From Sphingobacterium chuzhouense (GTDB lineage Bacteria; Bacteroidota; Bacteroidia; Sphingobacteriales; Sphingobacteriaceae), in NCBI RefSeq assembly GCF_014692525.1, contig NZ_JACNYL010000001.1, positions 186,001 to 250,000 on the forward strand: a DNA stretch of 64,000 nucleotides. Direction: 5' to 3'. Shown in pieces: positions 35,547 through 43,500 of this stretch (the stretch's first letter is position 1; the number at the start of each line of letters is the position of its first letter). The notes beneath the pieces were generated by a model. The model was not told the origin of the DNA. It made no database searches and worked only from the letters and a program-made list of their open reading frames with translations. A program made the position numbers and the translations under genes.

Positions 35547-36323
35547 ATGAGAAAAATAATCTTTAATTTTTTCCTGATGTTCTTTGTTGCCAATCTGGCA
35601 ACAGCACAGACAAAAAACCTTACCATCGCTCATCGGGGAGCATGGGATGCTCCTAAGATTCCAGAAAACTCCATCGCATCGCTTAACAAAGCGATTGTTT
35701 TGGGCTGCAAAGGCTCCGAGTTCGACGTCTGGATGACCAAAGACAGCATGCTCGTGGTGCACCACGATCCCGATATAGCCGGCATTTTCATCGAAAACAG
35801 CAATTGGTCAGAACTCAAAAAAATTAAACTTTCCGATGGCAAACGCATCCCAACGCTAAAAGAATATTTAAAAGCGGGAAAGAGGCATAAGTCTACTCAA
35901 TTGATTCTGGAATTTAAAATGTCGAAGATATCGCCGGAACGTACACGCCTAGTAGGAGAAAAATGTGTAGAAATGGTAAAACAGCTTCAAGCAACGTCGT
36001 ATGTAGACTATATCAGTTTCGATTACGAGGCCTGTAAAAGAGTTATTGAATTAGATCCGGATGCAAAGGTTTCTTACGTCAACTGGAAACATGACCGGGA
36101 ACCGGAGCAAATGAAAGCCGATGGTTTTTACGCGGTAGATTACCACTTCAAGGTCTTCAAGGAAAACCCTGGCCTCATTCAACGGTTTAAAGATCAAGGT
36201 ATCAAACTGAACACATGGACGGTGAACGACCCAAAGGATATGAAATGGTTTATCCAGCAAGGATTTGATTATATTACAACAGACAAGGCAGAAGAGCTGA
36301 TAAAGCTGACGGAAACTTTGTAA
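35547..36323 (+). CDS. Secreted glycerophosphodiester phosphodiesterase
   Basis: 258 residues with a signal peptide (cut near LATA-QT, residue 20). The GDPD fold hydrolyses deacylated phospholipid head groups to glycerol-3-phosphate. Catalytic and metal residues are in place: AHRGAW (His29, Arg30), PENS (Glu40), EFDVW (Glu58, Asp60) and HHDP (His73). The end of the fold shows the usual LNTWTVNDPKDM and DYITTDKAEEL. Probably part of, or coregulated with, the upstream SusC/SusD locus. Confidence 0.95.
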   Translation: MRKIIFNFFLMFFVANLATAQTKNLTIAHRGAWDAPKIPENSIASLNKAIVLGCKGSEFDVWMTKDSMLVVHHDPDIAGIFIENSNWSELKKIKLSDGKRIPTLKEYLKAGKRHKSTQLILEFKMSKISPERTRLVGEKCVEMVKQLQATSYVDYISFDYEACKRVIELDPDAKVSYVNWKHDREPEQMKADGFYAVDYHFKVFKENPGLIQRFKDQGIKLNTWTVNDPKDMKWFIQQGFDYITTDKAEELIKLTETL

Positions 36324-36337
36324 ATGTAAAAATTGAT

Positions 36338-36371
36338 AATAAAGAGGCGCAATTTCTTGCGTCTCTTTATT
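36338..36371. terminator. Bidirectional terminator between GDPD and the rhodanese-thioredoxin gene
   Basis: 15-bp stem AATAAAGAGGCGCAA / TTGCGTCTCTTTATT with one G-T pair and loop TTTC, A-rich on the left and T-rich on the right, between two convergent genes. It reaches into the stop codon of the minus-strand gene. Confidence 0.9.
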
Positions 36372-37089
36372 ATTTCAATTGTGCTCTCAATTCTTGCTCC
36401 TCGATAAAGCCCAAGTGCTCCCAGATCAATCTATCCCCTTGGTATAGTTTTAAATAAGGCAATGCTTCCACGCCGAGTTCCTGGCATAGTGCTGGGTTGG
36501 CATCGGCATCTATCCGAACAAGCGTAAGGTGGTCTTCCATATCGGTAGCTATACTATTTAGAAAAGGTTCCATTTTCTTACAAGGAGCACACCAGTCTGC
36601 ATAAAAATCAACCAATACCAGTTTATCTGATTTCACTAACGCTTGATATTGCTGCATATTCATTCCTGTCTCCATTCCACTAGCCGTACTTTCAGGTAGA
36701 TTATTTGCGCGCCATTCCATCATACCGCCTGGTAGTTCATATATTTGCTCGAACCCCATCTCTTCTAACTTTTCTACAGCCTTGCTACTTCTTCCTCCGC
36801 TTAAACAGTATACAAAAACTGGTTTTTCTGTATCTAACATAGCAATCTGTTCGGTAAAATCAGTACCATTCCAGTCAATATTGATAGCATCTTTAATATG
36901 CCCTTTTTCAAATTCCTCTGGTGTCCGCACATCAACCAACTGTAAATATTCCACCTCCTCTATTTTATCTGCAAACGCTTGAGCCGTCAACTTATTAGAA
37001 GATTTTTGCTCCTTTGTTTGATTGTTTCCGCAACCACTCCACACTGTGATGAGCAATAATATAATGATGCTGTATCTTAATTGTACCAT
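36370..37089 (-). CDS. Rhodanese-thioredoxin fusion lipoprotein
   Basis: 239 residues; lipobox VWSGC (Cys20) places it in the periplasm or on a membrane. Residues 35-130 are a rhodanese domain (LVDVRTPEEFEKGHI; active-site loop VYCLSGGRSS with Cys95). Residues 140-239 are a thioredoxin domain with WCAPCK (Cys167, Cys170) and the cis-Pro region EALPYLKLY. The fusion of sulfur transfer and disulfide chemistry in one extracytoplasmic lipoprotein points to thiol/persulfide handling, but the physiological substrate is not known. Single gene read towards the GDPD gene. Confidence 0.92.
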   Translation of the reverse strand: MVQLRYSIIILLLITVWSGCGNNQTKEQKSSNKLTAQAFADKIEEVEYLQLVDVRTPEEFEKGHIKDAINIDWNGTDFTEQIAMLDTEKPVFVYCLSGGRSSKAVEKLEEMGFEQIYELPGGMMEWRANNLPESTASGMETGMNMQQYQALVKSDKLVLVDFYADWCAPCKKMEPFLNSIATDMEDHLTLVRIDADANPALCQELGVEALPYLKLYQGDRLIWEHLGFIEEQELRAQLK

Positions 37090-37123
37090 GTTGTCTCGGA
37101 TTTTTCTGTGCCTTTGCCTCTCT

Positions 37124-38338
37124 CTATAAATTCTTCATGATAGAATGACCCATCCGGTCCCTTTTTGTTTTGAGATAATTCTCATTATAAGGATTCGGTT
37201 CTATTTCTATCGGTACATTTTCGACGACTTCCAATCCATAACCGACAAGCCCCGCACGTTTAGTAGGGTTATTGGACATCAAGCGCATTTTTGAAACGCC
37301 CATGTGTCGTAAAATCTGTGCTCCCACACCGTAATCCCGCAAATCGGGCTTAAAGCCCAACTGTAGGTTAGCATCGACCGTATCCACTCCCTCTTCTTGC
37401 AAACGATAAGCATGAAGCTTGTTTATCAAACCTATTCCACGGCCTTCTTGATTCATATAGACTACAATACCTTTACCTTCTTCTTGAATCATCTCCATTG
37501 CCTTGTGAAGCTGTGGACCACAATCACATCTGCATGATCCAAAAATATCCCCTGTCATACAAGAACTGTGCACTCTCACTAAGATAGGTTCATTTTCTTC
37601 CCACTCTCCTTTGAATAAAGCAAGGTGTTGTTCGCCTGTATTCTTTTGTGTGAATGCTTTCAGCTTAAAATCGCCCCACTGCGTCGGCATTTGAACAGTC
37701 TGTTCTTCCTGGATAAGGGAATCGTTTTTCAGTCGGTACTCGATCAAATCCTCAATACTAACAATTTTGAGGTCAAATCGCTCCGCTACAGGTATCAAAT
37801 CCGGAAGACGTGCCATTTCCCCATCCTCTTTCAAGATTTCCACCAATACGCCTGCGGGTTCAAACCCGGCTAAGCGTGCCAGATCGACAGCAGCTTCTGT
37901 ATGACCTGTACGACGCAATACGCCACCATCTTTTGCGATTAATGGAAAGATATGTCCCGGACGTCCCAACTCCTCGGGTTTAATATCGGGATTGATAAGC
38001 GCTTGAATGGTTTTCGATCGATCAGAAGCTGAAATACCGGTTGTACATCCATATCCCTGTAAATCCACAGAAACTGTAAAATTGGTTTCATACACCGCCG
38101 TATTCTGCCCAACCATCAAGCCAAGATTTAATTCTTCACAGCGCTCTTGTGTCAACGGAACACATACAAGTCCTCTACCATGTGTTGCCATGAAGTTTAT
38201 TATTTCAGGTGTGGCGTTTCGGGCAGCTGTAACAAAATCGCCCTCATTCTCGCGATCTTCGTCATCCACCACGATAACGACTTTCCCCGCCTTGATATCT
38301 TCTATCGCCTCCTCTATCGTATTTAATTTTATTTCCAT
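37124..38338 (-). CDS. ribBA: Bifunctional 3,4-dihydroxy-2-butanone 4-phosphate synthase / GTP cyclohydrolase II
   Basis: 404 residues catalysing both first steps of riboflavin synthesis. The RibB half (about 1-200) has [24 protein letters not shown] and GRPGHIFPL with [14 protein letters not shown]. The RibA half (206-404) has [21 protein letters not shown] (shown in two pieces: [10 protein letters not shown] and [10 protein letters not shown]), with the three zinc cysteines, QEGRGIGL and [10 protein letters not shown]. No FMN riboswitch fits in the 76-nt gap upstream. Confidence 0.97.
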   Translation of the reverse strand: MEIKLNTIEEAIEDIKAGKVVIVVDDEDRENEGDFVTAARNATPEIINFMATHGRGLVCVPLTQERCEELNLGLMVGQNTAVYETNFTVSVDLQGYGCTTGISASDRSKTIQALINPDIKPEELGRPGHIFPLIAKDGGVLRRTGHTEAAVDLARLAGFEPAGVLVEILKEDGEMARLPDLIPVAERFDLKIVSIEDLIEYRLKNDSLIQEEQTVQMPTQWGDFKLKAFTQKNTGEQHLALFKGEWEENEPILVRVHSSCMTGDIFGSCRCDCGPQLHKAMEMIQEEGKGIVVYMNQEGRGIGLINKLHAYRLQEEGVDTVDANLQLGFKPDLRDYGVGAQILRHMGVSKMRLMSNNPTKRAGLVGYGLEVVENVPIEIEPNPYNENYLKTKRDRMGHSIMKNL

Positions 38339-38414
38339 CTTGTATGCTCTTATCTATGCAAAGGTAGATTTCTTTATGCTGTTTTGTATAACAAACTTGT
38401 CAAAATCCCTAAGG

Positions 38415-39869
38415 TTATACCTTTGTTCTATTAAATTTAGAAGTGACCCATTTCCAAGCTCGTTCTGCCTTCTGTTTATATTGATCTGCATCAAATAATG
38501 CCGAATCTGTGGTTGACTTATATGTTAAAAATACCGCCAACGGTGTAAGGACAATAATTGCCATCCACATCCCTATAAGAGGATCCATGCTACCGTCTTT
38601 TGCAGCTTTTTCTGCCATAGTGGAGATAATATGATATATCAGAAAGAAAATAATCGCTACTACGACAGGCAATCCCAAACCTCCTTTACGGATGATCGCG
38701 CCCAATGGTGCGCCGATAGCAAAAAGCAATAAACAGGATACCGCCAATGTAAATTTTCGATGAAATTCAATATGATAGCGGATATCTCTTTCAACAAAAG
38801 CTCTATATTCTATATCTTTCATTTCCAAGACACTGCTCATTTGCTGCGCTTGACTCAAAGCGTTGCTCAGGACACCTCGACGCTGATCTTCCGGGACATG
38901 ATCTGTCAGGAAATCATGAAACCCGTCGATAGCCACTTGCTTCACCGTATCAGCTCGATAATAAGGGGAAAAGTAAGAAACATAGCTTCGAGTTTCGGAT
39001 AATATCTGGCGAGAAATGCTGTCTAGTTGCAAGCGATTAGAATCCGTGTACAGTTTGAGCTGTTTTAAGTTCAGCATCGAATGATGTGATTTAAACAAGC
39101 TCTCATCGGTCCTTTTCATCTGAAAGGCTTCCATATCAAACTTCTGTTCTGTTTCCGCAAAACGGAAGCGGGTAAATTGTTGCCGTGGATCATAACGTTT
39201 GGCGTTCTTCACACGTGACTCTTCATATCGAACACCATCTCTCAAACGTAAGATCATATAGTTGTTATCGGCAGAATTATGCATAAAACCTTCTTTTGCC
39301 AACAGCACGTTATTTGCGGTATTCCCTGTTCGATGGTCATAAATCATCAAATCATATAATATTGTCCCATCTTCGCTCTTATTCTTGGCGCGAATAGAAT
39401 AGCCGGGAATGGATTTATTGAAGATTCCGGGCTTAATTAGAAAATCAGCTTTCTTATTGCGCACATCCCATAATAATGACCCCATCTTCAGATTGACCAC
39501 AGGCAATATATAATCAGAAAATAAAAAAGAACCTCCTGCGAATAACGTTACGAGAACAATAAGCGGCGTCATCGCTTTTCGCAAAGAATACCCAGCAGCT
39601 TTAATGGCAACCAATTCGTAGCTTTCGCCGAGGTTACCAAAGGTCATAATGGAGGAGAGCAACATGGCAAGCGGCAACGCCATAGACAACTGAACGGCAC
39701 ATTGATAGCCTATAAGCTCCATCAATACATACCACTCAAAACCTTTGCCGATAAGATCATCGATATACTTAAATAAAAAAAGCATCAATAGAACGAACAT
39801 CACGATACAAAAACATACCATGAACGGTCTAATAAATGCTTGTAAAATTAATAAGTGTATCTTCTTCAT
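38415..39869 (-). CDS. LptF/LptG-family permease (YjgP/YjgQ)
   Basis: 484 residues. Membrane subunit of the lipopolysaccharide exporter LptBFG. Three hydrophobic helices at the N-terminus (IRPFMVCFCIVMFVLLMLFLF, MALPLAMLLSSIMTFGNL, AMTPLIVLVTLFAGGSFL) and three at the C-terminus (LAVSCLLLFAIGAPLGAIIR, LPVVVAIIFFLIYHIIST, GMWMAIIVLTPLAVFLTY) enclose a large periplasmic domain, here with an insertion of about 100 residues (MKRTDESLFKSHHSML). The fold end GAIIRKGGLGLP is conserved in the family. Bacteroidota often have one such protein; I cannot decide between LptF and LptG. Confidence 0.92.
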   Translation of the reverse strand: MKKIHLLILQAFIRPFMVCFCIVMFVLLMLFLFKYIDDLIGKGFEWYVLMELIGYQCAVQLSMALPLAMLLSSIMTFGNLGESYELVAIKAAGYSLRKAMTPLIVLVTLFAGGSFLFSDYILPVVNLKMGSLLWDVRNKKADFLIKPGIFNKSIPGYSIRAKNKSEDGTILYDLMIYDHRTGNTANNVLLAKEGFMHNSADNNYMILRLRDGVRYEESRVKNAKRYDPRQQFTRFRFAETEQKFDMEAFQMKRTDESLFKSHHSMLNLKQLKLYTDSNRLQLDSISRQILSETRSYVSYFSPYYRADTVKQVAIDGFHDFLTDHVPEDQRRGVLSNALSQAQQMSSVLEMKDIEYRAFVERDIRYHIEFHRKFTLAVSCLLLFAIGAPLGAIIRKGGLGLPVVVAIIFFLIYHIISTMAEKAAKDGSMDPLIGMWMAIIVLTPLAVFLTYKSTTDSALFDADQYKQKAERAWKWVTSKFNRTKV

Positions 39870-39935
39870 ATCACCCCTTATCGCTCATCGCAATATGGTA
39901 CAAAGATACTATTTTTTTCGGTAAGTAATCTTAGC

Positions 39936-40313
39936 TTATGCGCCTATAACACTCTGCAAATAGCCAACGGAATTATTCCATATTTGCTTCCTATCTTCCA
40001 AATTATCAGACTTTACGAAATCGGTTATCGCAAGTGCTACATCATTGGTTAACTCATCCTGGATAATCTCTATTTCAAAATAATAAGGCTCATCCTCCAA
40101 CCATTTAAAGCGTACACATTTGTTCTCCTTTACAGACACCAACTTGGCACGATTTACTTCATCATCCCATATAAACTCATAAATTCCTTCTTTGTAATTG
40201 ACGTCATCAGCAAACCATTGGGCTAATGCATTAGGTTCATGAATAAACGGGAATAAAATCCGTGGTGATGAATTTATGATATATTCTAAGTGAATTTCTT
40301 CTTTCTTTTCCAT
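39936..40313 (-). CDS. START-like / SRPBCC-domain protein
   Basis: 125 residues, no signal peptide. The sequence HLEYIINSSPRILFPFIHEP, LAQWFADDV and VRFKWLEDEPYYFEIEI fits the START/AHSA1 (SRPBCC) hydrophobic-pocket fold. Close homologues of this length are common in Bacteroidota as 'START-like domain' proteins. No ligand is known. Upstream on its strand is a 267-nt gap shared with the tRNA gene on the other strand. Confidence 0.85.
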   Translation of the reverse strand: MEKKEEIHLEYIINSSPRILFPFIHEPNALAQWFADDVNYKEGIYEFIWDDEVNRAKLVSVKENKCVRFKWLEDEPYYFEIEIIQDELTNDVALAITDFVKSDNLEDRKQIWNNSVGYLQSVIGA

Positions 40314-40537
40314 ATAATTCTTTTGGTTAATTATAAAACCAAGCTATTTCTGTCTGTCCGTAAGTATACAATTTTATTTTGTGATTCAAAAAAGAATAAC
40401 GGAATTAATTTTCGTAACCTCCAAAACCGTACTTTATGAGACGCGCCCATTACTTATCTACCCTCTTATTTATTGAATTAAAAATGAGAAAGTTGTGAAA
40501 TGGGACGAAAAAAAAGAGATGAAAATTATTTTTTGCC

Positions 40538-40567
40538 TTTGGAAATGACGACTTATTGCTATATTTG
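40538..40567 (+). promoter_or_regulatory. Promoter of tRNA-Met
   Basis: -33 TTTG at 40538-40541, 18-nt spacer, -7 TATATTTG at 40560-40567, a near-ideal Bacteroidota vegetative promoter. Predicted start at about 40574, 7 nt before the tRNA. Confidence 0.8.
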
Positions 40568-40580
40568 CAACACGAAAAAC

Positions 40581-40654
40581 GGCGGGGTAGCTCAGATGGT
40601 TAGAGCGCAGGATTCATAACCCTGAGGTCGGCAGTTCGATCCTGCTCCCCGCTA
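40581..40654 (+). tRNA. tRNA-Met (anticodon CAT)
   Basis: Full cloverleaf of 74 nt: acceptor GGCGGGG / CCCCGCT, D arm GCTC-AGATGGTTA-GAGC, anticodon loop TTCATAA, T arm GGCAG-TTCGATC-CTGCT, discriminator A; CCA is not encoded. The anticodon stem CAGGA / CCCTG has one A-C mismatch next to the loop. The normally paired position 1-72 is G-T, and the stem has no GGG/CCC run, so it is an elongator rather than an initiator tRNA. A CAT anticodon could also be a lysidine-modified tRNA-Ile; the acceptor and D-arm sequence favour Met. Confidence 0.95.
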
Positions 40655-40657
40655 CTT

Positions 40658-40692
40658 AAGGAGGCACCATATACGGGTTGTCTCCTTTTTTT
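40658..40692 (+). terminator. Terminator after tRNA-Met
   Basis: Stem AAGGAGGCACC / GGTTGTCTCCTT (imperfect, 10 pairs with G-T) followed by seven T. Confidence 0.75.
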
Positions 40693-40881
40693 ATGCCAAT
40701 AAAAATCTGTGCCCCAAACTGTTAGTGCCGGGTCATTTATAGTTCGATATTTGTGGCCAAGATTTTTAGCCCGTTGTGTAGTATCAATATGTGGAGGAAA
40801 CGGCTTTGGTAATCATTCCGTTTTTCCAAAAGAATCTGTAATTGATTATTAAACAAGACTAAATAGTTTCCAAGCTGGAAG

Positions 40882-41655
40882 CTATTTGTCAATTATTTTC
40901 ACACTGTAATAATCATATTCATTCCCAGTTTCTTTGTATTGAGTAACCAGTCCAAAATAAAGCGTATGATCATCTGTCCAGAATTCCTGTTCTATCACAC
41001 AAAGCCATTTACCGGTTTTCTTTTCAAAGATTTCATTTAATCCAGTTATTTTTTGAAATTTATCCTGTTGTTTTTTCTGGATAAAATGTTCAAAACATTC
41101 TTGTCCTTCAAAGATCTTGTTCAATCTATATTTATCACGAGGAGAGACTGTTGCAAGACTCGGGTTGCCTACATCATAGGTGCCCTGCCCTGTTCCTAAA
41201 TCAAAACTTACATCGGTAGTATGCCCACCTTCTAATAGAAGAATATCTTCAGCTGGGAAATAAGCCACAAAGGAACATTCACGTAATTGTTCCTCGTTTT
41301 CAACCAAAGTGCCGTTCCGGAAATTTATCTTGTTAATGCCCAGATAACCGTCCATTTCGTAAAAATCTACAATGCCGGCCAGTTGCTTTTGTACCGTTCC
41401 AAAATCAGTAATCTTTTCTATAGGTCTACTTACTTTCTCCTGCTGCTTAGCAGAATAGAACTGATCTTTAATTATTTTTTCAATTTCTACCTCAACAGTA
41501 CGAAGGTCAGGGTTATCAATAGTTGTCCCTTCGGTTGCTATAGGCTCTTCTACCGCGTTGAATTGAACACTGCCTTTTGTTGCTACCTGCTGATTACAGG
41601 ATATAACGATCATTGACAGAAAAGCGATTGCAGATAGCTGGGTGAGCGTATTCAT
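40882..41655 (-). CDS. Predicted lipoprotein of unknown function
   Basis: 257 residues from the internal ATG, which begins a lipoprotein signal (MNTLTQLSAIAFLSMIVISC, Cys20). Upstream in-frame codons read into a Cys/Arg-rich stretch unlikely to be protein. Mature part: a low-complexity linker, VEIEKIIKDQFYSAKQQEKV, then a mixed beta region (VAYFPAEDILLLEGGHTTDV; WTDDHTLYFGLVTQYKETG). I recognise no family. The gene follows the copper-binding protein gene by 11 nt, so a common transcript is likely. Confidence 0.65.
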   Translation of the reverse strand: MNTLTQLSAIAFLSMIVISCNQQVATKGSVQFNAVEEPIATEGTTIDNPDLRTVEVEIEKIIKDQFYSAKQQEKVSRPIEKITDFGTVQKQLAGIVDFYEMDGYLGINKINFRNGTLVENEEQLRECSFVAYFPAEDILLLEGGHTTDVSFDLGTGQGTYDVGNPSLATVSPRDKYRLNKIFEGQECFEHFIQKKQQDKFQKITGLNEIFEKKTGKWLCVIEQEFWTDDHTLYFGLVTQYKETGNEYDYYSVKIIDK

Positions 41656-41666
41656 GAATATAAATT

Positions 41667-42008
41667 CTATGCAGCTGACATTTCTTTGCATGCTTTGGCG
41701 CAAGTACGACAAGCTTGAGCACATTCAAGGCAGTGCTCCATTCCCATATTACCATGCTTTTCACATTCATCAGCGCATTTCTCGCATATGTCAGCACATA
41801 TCCTACAGAGTTCTGCACTTAACTGCCCATCAATACTCATTACTTTTAAAGTAGCATTACAGATTGCAGCACATTCTAAATTTAGTTGTATACATTTTTT
41901 AAGGTGTTTCAAGTCTTCTTCATTTAAACAGGCTGTTCCGCACTGGTTACAGGCGACTACACATTCTCCACATGCTTCTATACATTCTTGAAATTTTGTC
42001 TGTATCAT
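41667..42008 (-). CDS. Four-helix-bundle copper-binding protein (Csp/DUF326 family)
   Basis: 113 residues with 19 cysteines arranged on helices at C-x2-C and C-x3-C spacing (CIEACGECVVACNQCGTAC at 9-27; CRICADICEKCADEC at 68-82; CLECAQACRTCAKAC at 93-107). This is the pattern of the cytosolic copper-storage proteins Csp3, in which Cys line the core of a four-helix bundle and bind many Cu(I) ions. No signal peptide, so probably cytosolic. Followed by a lipoprotein gene in the same run. Confidence 0.93.
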   Translation of the reverse strand: MIQTKFQECIEACGECVVACNQCGTACLNEEDLKHLKKCIQLNLECAAICNATLKVMSIDGQLSAELCRICADICEKCADECEKHGNMGMEHCLECAQACRTCAKACKEMSAA

Positions 42009-42129
42009 AACATTAAAGTTTTCTACTTATACGACCAACAGATGAAATTATGATTTGTTTGACTTGTCCATGGATGCCATATAACGTTGTTCTGCAAAAT
42101 GTAAAATATAGCAGTTATTATATTTTCTA

Positions 42130-42137
42130 TATCTTTG
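42130..42137 (+). promoter_or_regulatory. -7 element of the NlpC/P60 gene
   Basis: TATCTTTG, perfect match to TANNTTTG. Transcription would begin near 42143-42145, at or just inside the first possible ATG (42143), which favours the ATG at 42161 or a leaderless message. Confidence 0.5.
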
Positions 42138-42160
42138 TTAGTATGAATGCAGTATACCAC

Positions 42161-42655
42161 ATGGGAAAAAACTGCCTCATGGTATTTTTCCTGATGACGG
42201 TCATTTCGTTGAAGGCCGTTTCTTCCACGAAGTCCGATATAAATTATGGGAATAACGACCCGTCTGAGCAAAGTCTTATTACTTTTGCCAAGAAACTATT
42301 GGGGGTCAAATATAAATATGGTGCGGCGAGTCCAACTCAAGGCTTCGATTGTTCCGGATTTGTCCATTATGTATTTAAACAATTTGATATAACATTACCC
42401 CGAAGCTCTTCAGCTATTGGTCAAGCTGGCCAAAACATTTCGTTAGCAGACGCCAAAGCAGGTGATATCATCCTGTTTACCGGTACCAATCCGGCAAAAA
42501 GGATAATAGGCCACGTCGGCATTGTTTTGTCAAATAACAACGGAAAGGAACTACGCTTTATCCATGCAAGCTCCGGTAAGGCGTATGCGGTTACTGAAAC
42601 TATGTTGGAAGGCAGCTACAAAAAGCGATTCATGAAGGTGATCCGGGTTATATAA
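42161..42655 (+). CDS. NlpC/P60 (C40) peptidoglycan endopeptidase
   Basis: 164 residues from the chosen ATG, with a signal peptide (MGKNCLMVFFLMTVISLKAV). The NlpC/P60 catalytic domain is complete: Cys in GFDCSGFVHYVF, His in GHVGIVL and a polar third residue in RFIHASSGKAY. Such enzymes cleave D-Glu-mDAP bonds in cell-wall peptides. An earlier ATG at 42143 would add six residues, but the -7 element ends only 5 nt before it. The gene's 5' end is divergent from the copper-protein gene. Confidence 0.92.
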   Translation: MGKNCLMVFFLMTVISLKAVSSTKSDINYGNNDPSEQSLITFAKKLLGVKYKYGAASPTQGFDCSGFVHYVFKQFDITLPRSSSAIGQAGQNISLADAKAGDIILFTGTNPAKRIIGHVGIVLSNNNGKELRFIHASSGKAYAVTETMLEGSYKKRFMKVIRVI

Positions 42656-42728
42656 TATACCTTCCCTTTTAAAAAATAAAAAACGTCATCGCTTTTTCCG
42701 TGTTATTATTGTCAAGAGACATACATAC

Positions 42729-43463
42729 ATGAAAAAAGACAAATTATATATCGGATGCTCCAGTTTCGCCACACCATCATGGAAAACCTTGTTTTATCCA
42801 AATGACCTACCCAAAAAAGAGTGGTTTAATTACTATTCCAAACACTTCAACACGTATGAGTTTAACGGTTCATTTTATAAGTTTCCCACAGTAGAAAATT
42901 TGTCGACATGGCATGATAAAGTTCCCGCTGATTTTAAATTTAGCCTCAAGGTTCCTAGAATAATCACGCATGTAAGAAGGCTGGAACAGTGCGACGAGGA
43001 AATAAAAGAGTTTTATCAAGTAATCAAGAAGGGGCTTAAAGATAAATTAGCTTGTATCCTCTGGCAGCTACCACCAAGCTTTAGCTATAATGAAGATAGA
43101 TTGCAAGCTGTATTACGGGTGATGAACGCTGACTTTAAAAATGTAGTGGAATTCAGACATGAAAGTTGGTGGCGGGAAGACGTTATAAAAGCACTTGATA
43201 AAAATAACATCACTTTCTGCAATGTAAATTATCCTAAATTACCTACGTCAATCCAACAAACTACATCGATCGGTTATGTACGTATGCATGGCAATCCTAA
43301 ATTATTCTATTCAGAATATACCCAGAAAGAGGTTAAAACACTTCATGACGAAGTAAACGCCGTTGGATTCAAAGAAGTTTATATTTATTTCAATAATACG
43401 GCATCGACAGCTGCTATAGTAAACGCTTTGCAGCTGCAGGAGATTTATAAAAAGAAAAGGTGA
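42729..43463 (+). CDS. DUF72 family protein
   Basis: 244 residues, TIM-barrel-like DUF72 protein. Family features: YIGCSSFATPSWKTLFYP at the N-terminus, YYSKHFNTYEFNGSFYKFP, FKFSLKVPRIITHVRRL, CILWQLPPSF, VEFRHESWW and YVRMHGNP near the end. The function of the family is unknown. Ends at a strong hairpin. Confidence 0.93.
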   Translation: MKKDKLYIGCSSFATPSWKTLFYPNDLPKKEWFNYYSKHFNTYEFNGSFYKFPTVENLSTWHDKVPADFKFSLKVPRIITHVRRLEQCDEEIKEFYQVIKKGLKDKLACILWQLPPSFSYNEDRLQAVLRVMNADFKNVVEFRHESWWREDVIKALDKNNITFCNVNYPKLPTSIQQTTSIGYVRMHGNPKLFYSEYTQKEVKTLHDEVNAVGFKEVYIYFNNTASTAAIVNALQLQEIYKKKR

Positions 43464-43490
43464 ATTAAAAAAATTCACCTTTTCTTTGCT
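43453..43490. terminator. Terminator between DUF72 and the second phosphoesterase locus
   Basis: Perfect 14-bp stem AGAAAAGGTGAATT / AATTCACCTTTTCT with a 5-A loop, overlapping the DUF72 stop codon and followed by T-rich sequence. It sits between convergent genes and can serve both. Confidence 0.9.
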
Positions 43491-43500
43491 TTTAAACATT

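Noticed and set aside
38339..38414. FMN riboswitch before ribBA
   Set aside because: The upstream gap is only 76 nt, AT-rich, and lacks the conserved junction sequences of that class.
40581..40654. tRNA read as initiator Met or lysidine-Ile
   Set aside because: No three consecutive G-C pairs in the anticodon stem and no C1-A72 mismatch as in initiators; body sequence matches elongator Met better than tRNA-Ile(CAT).
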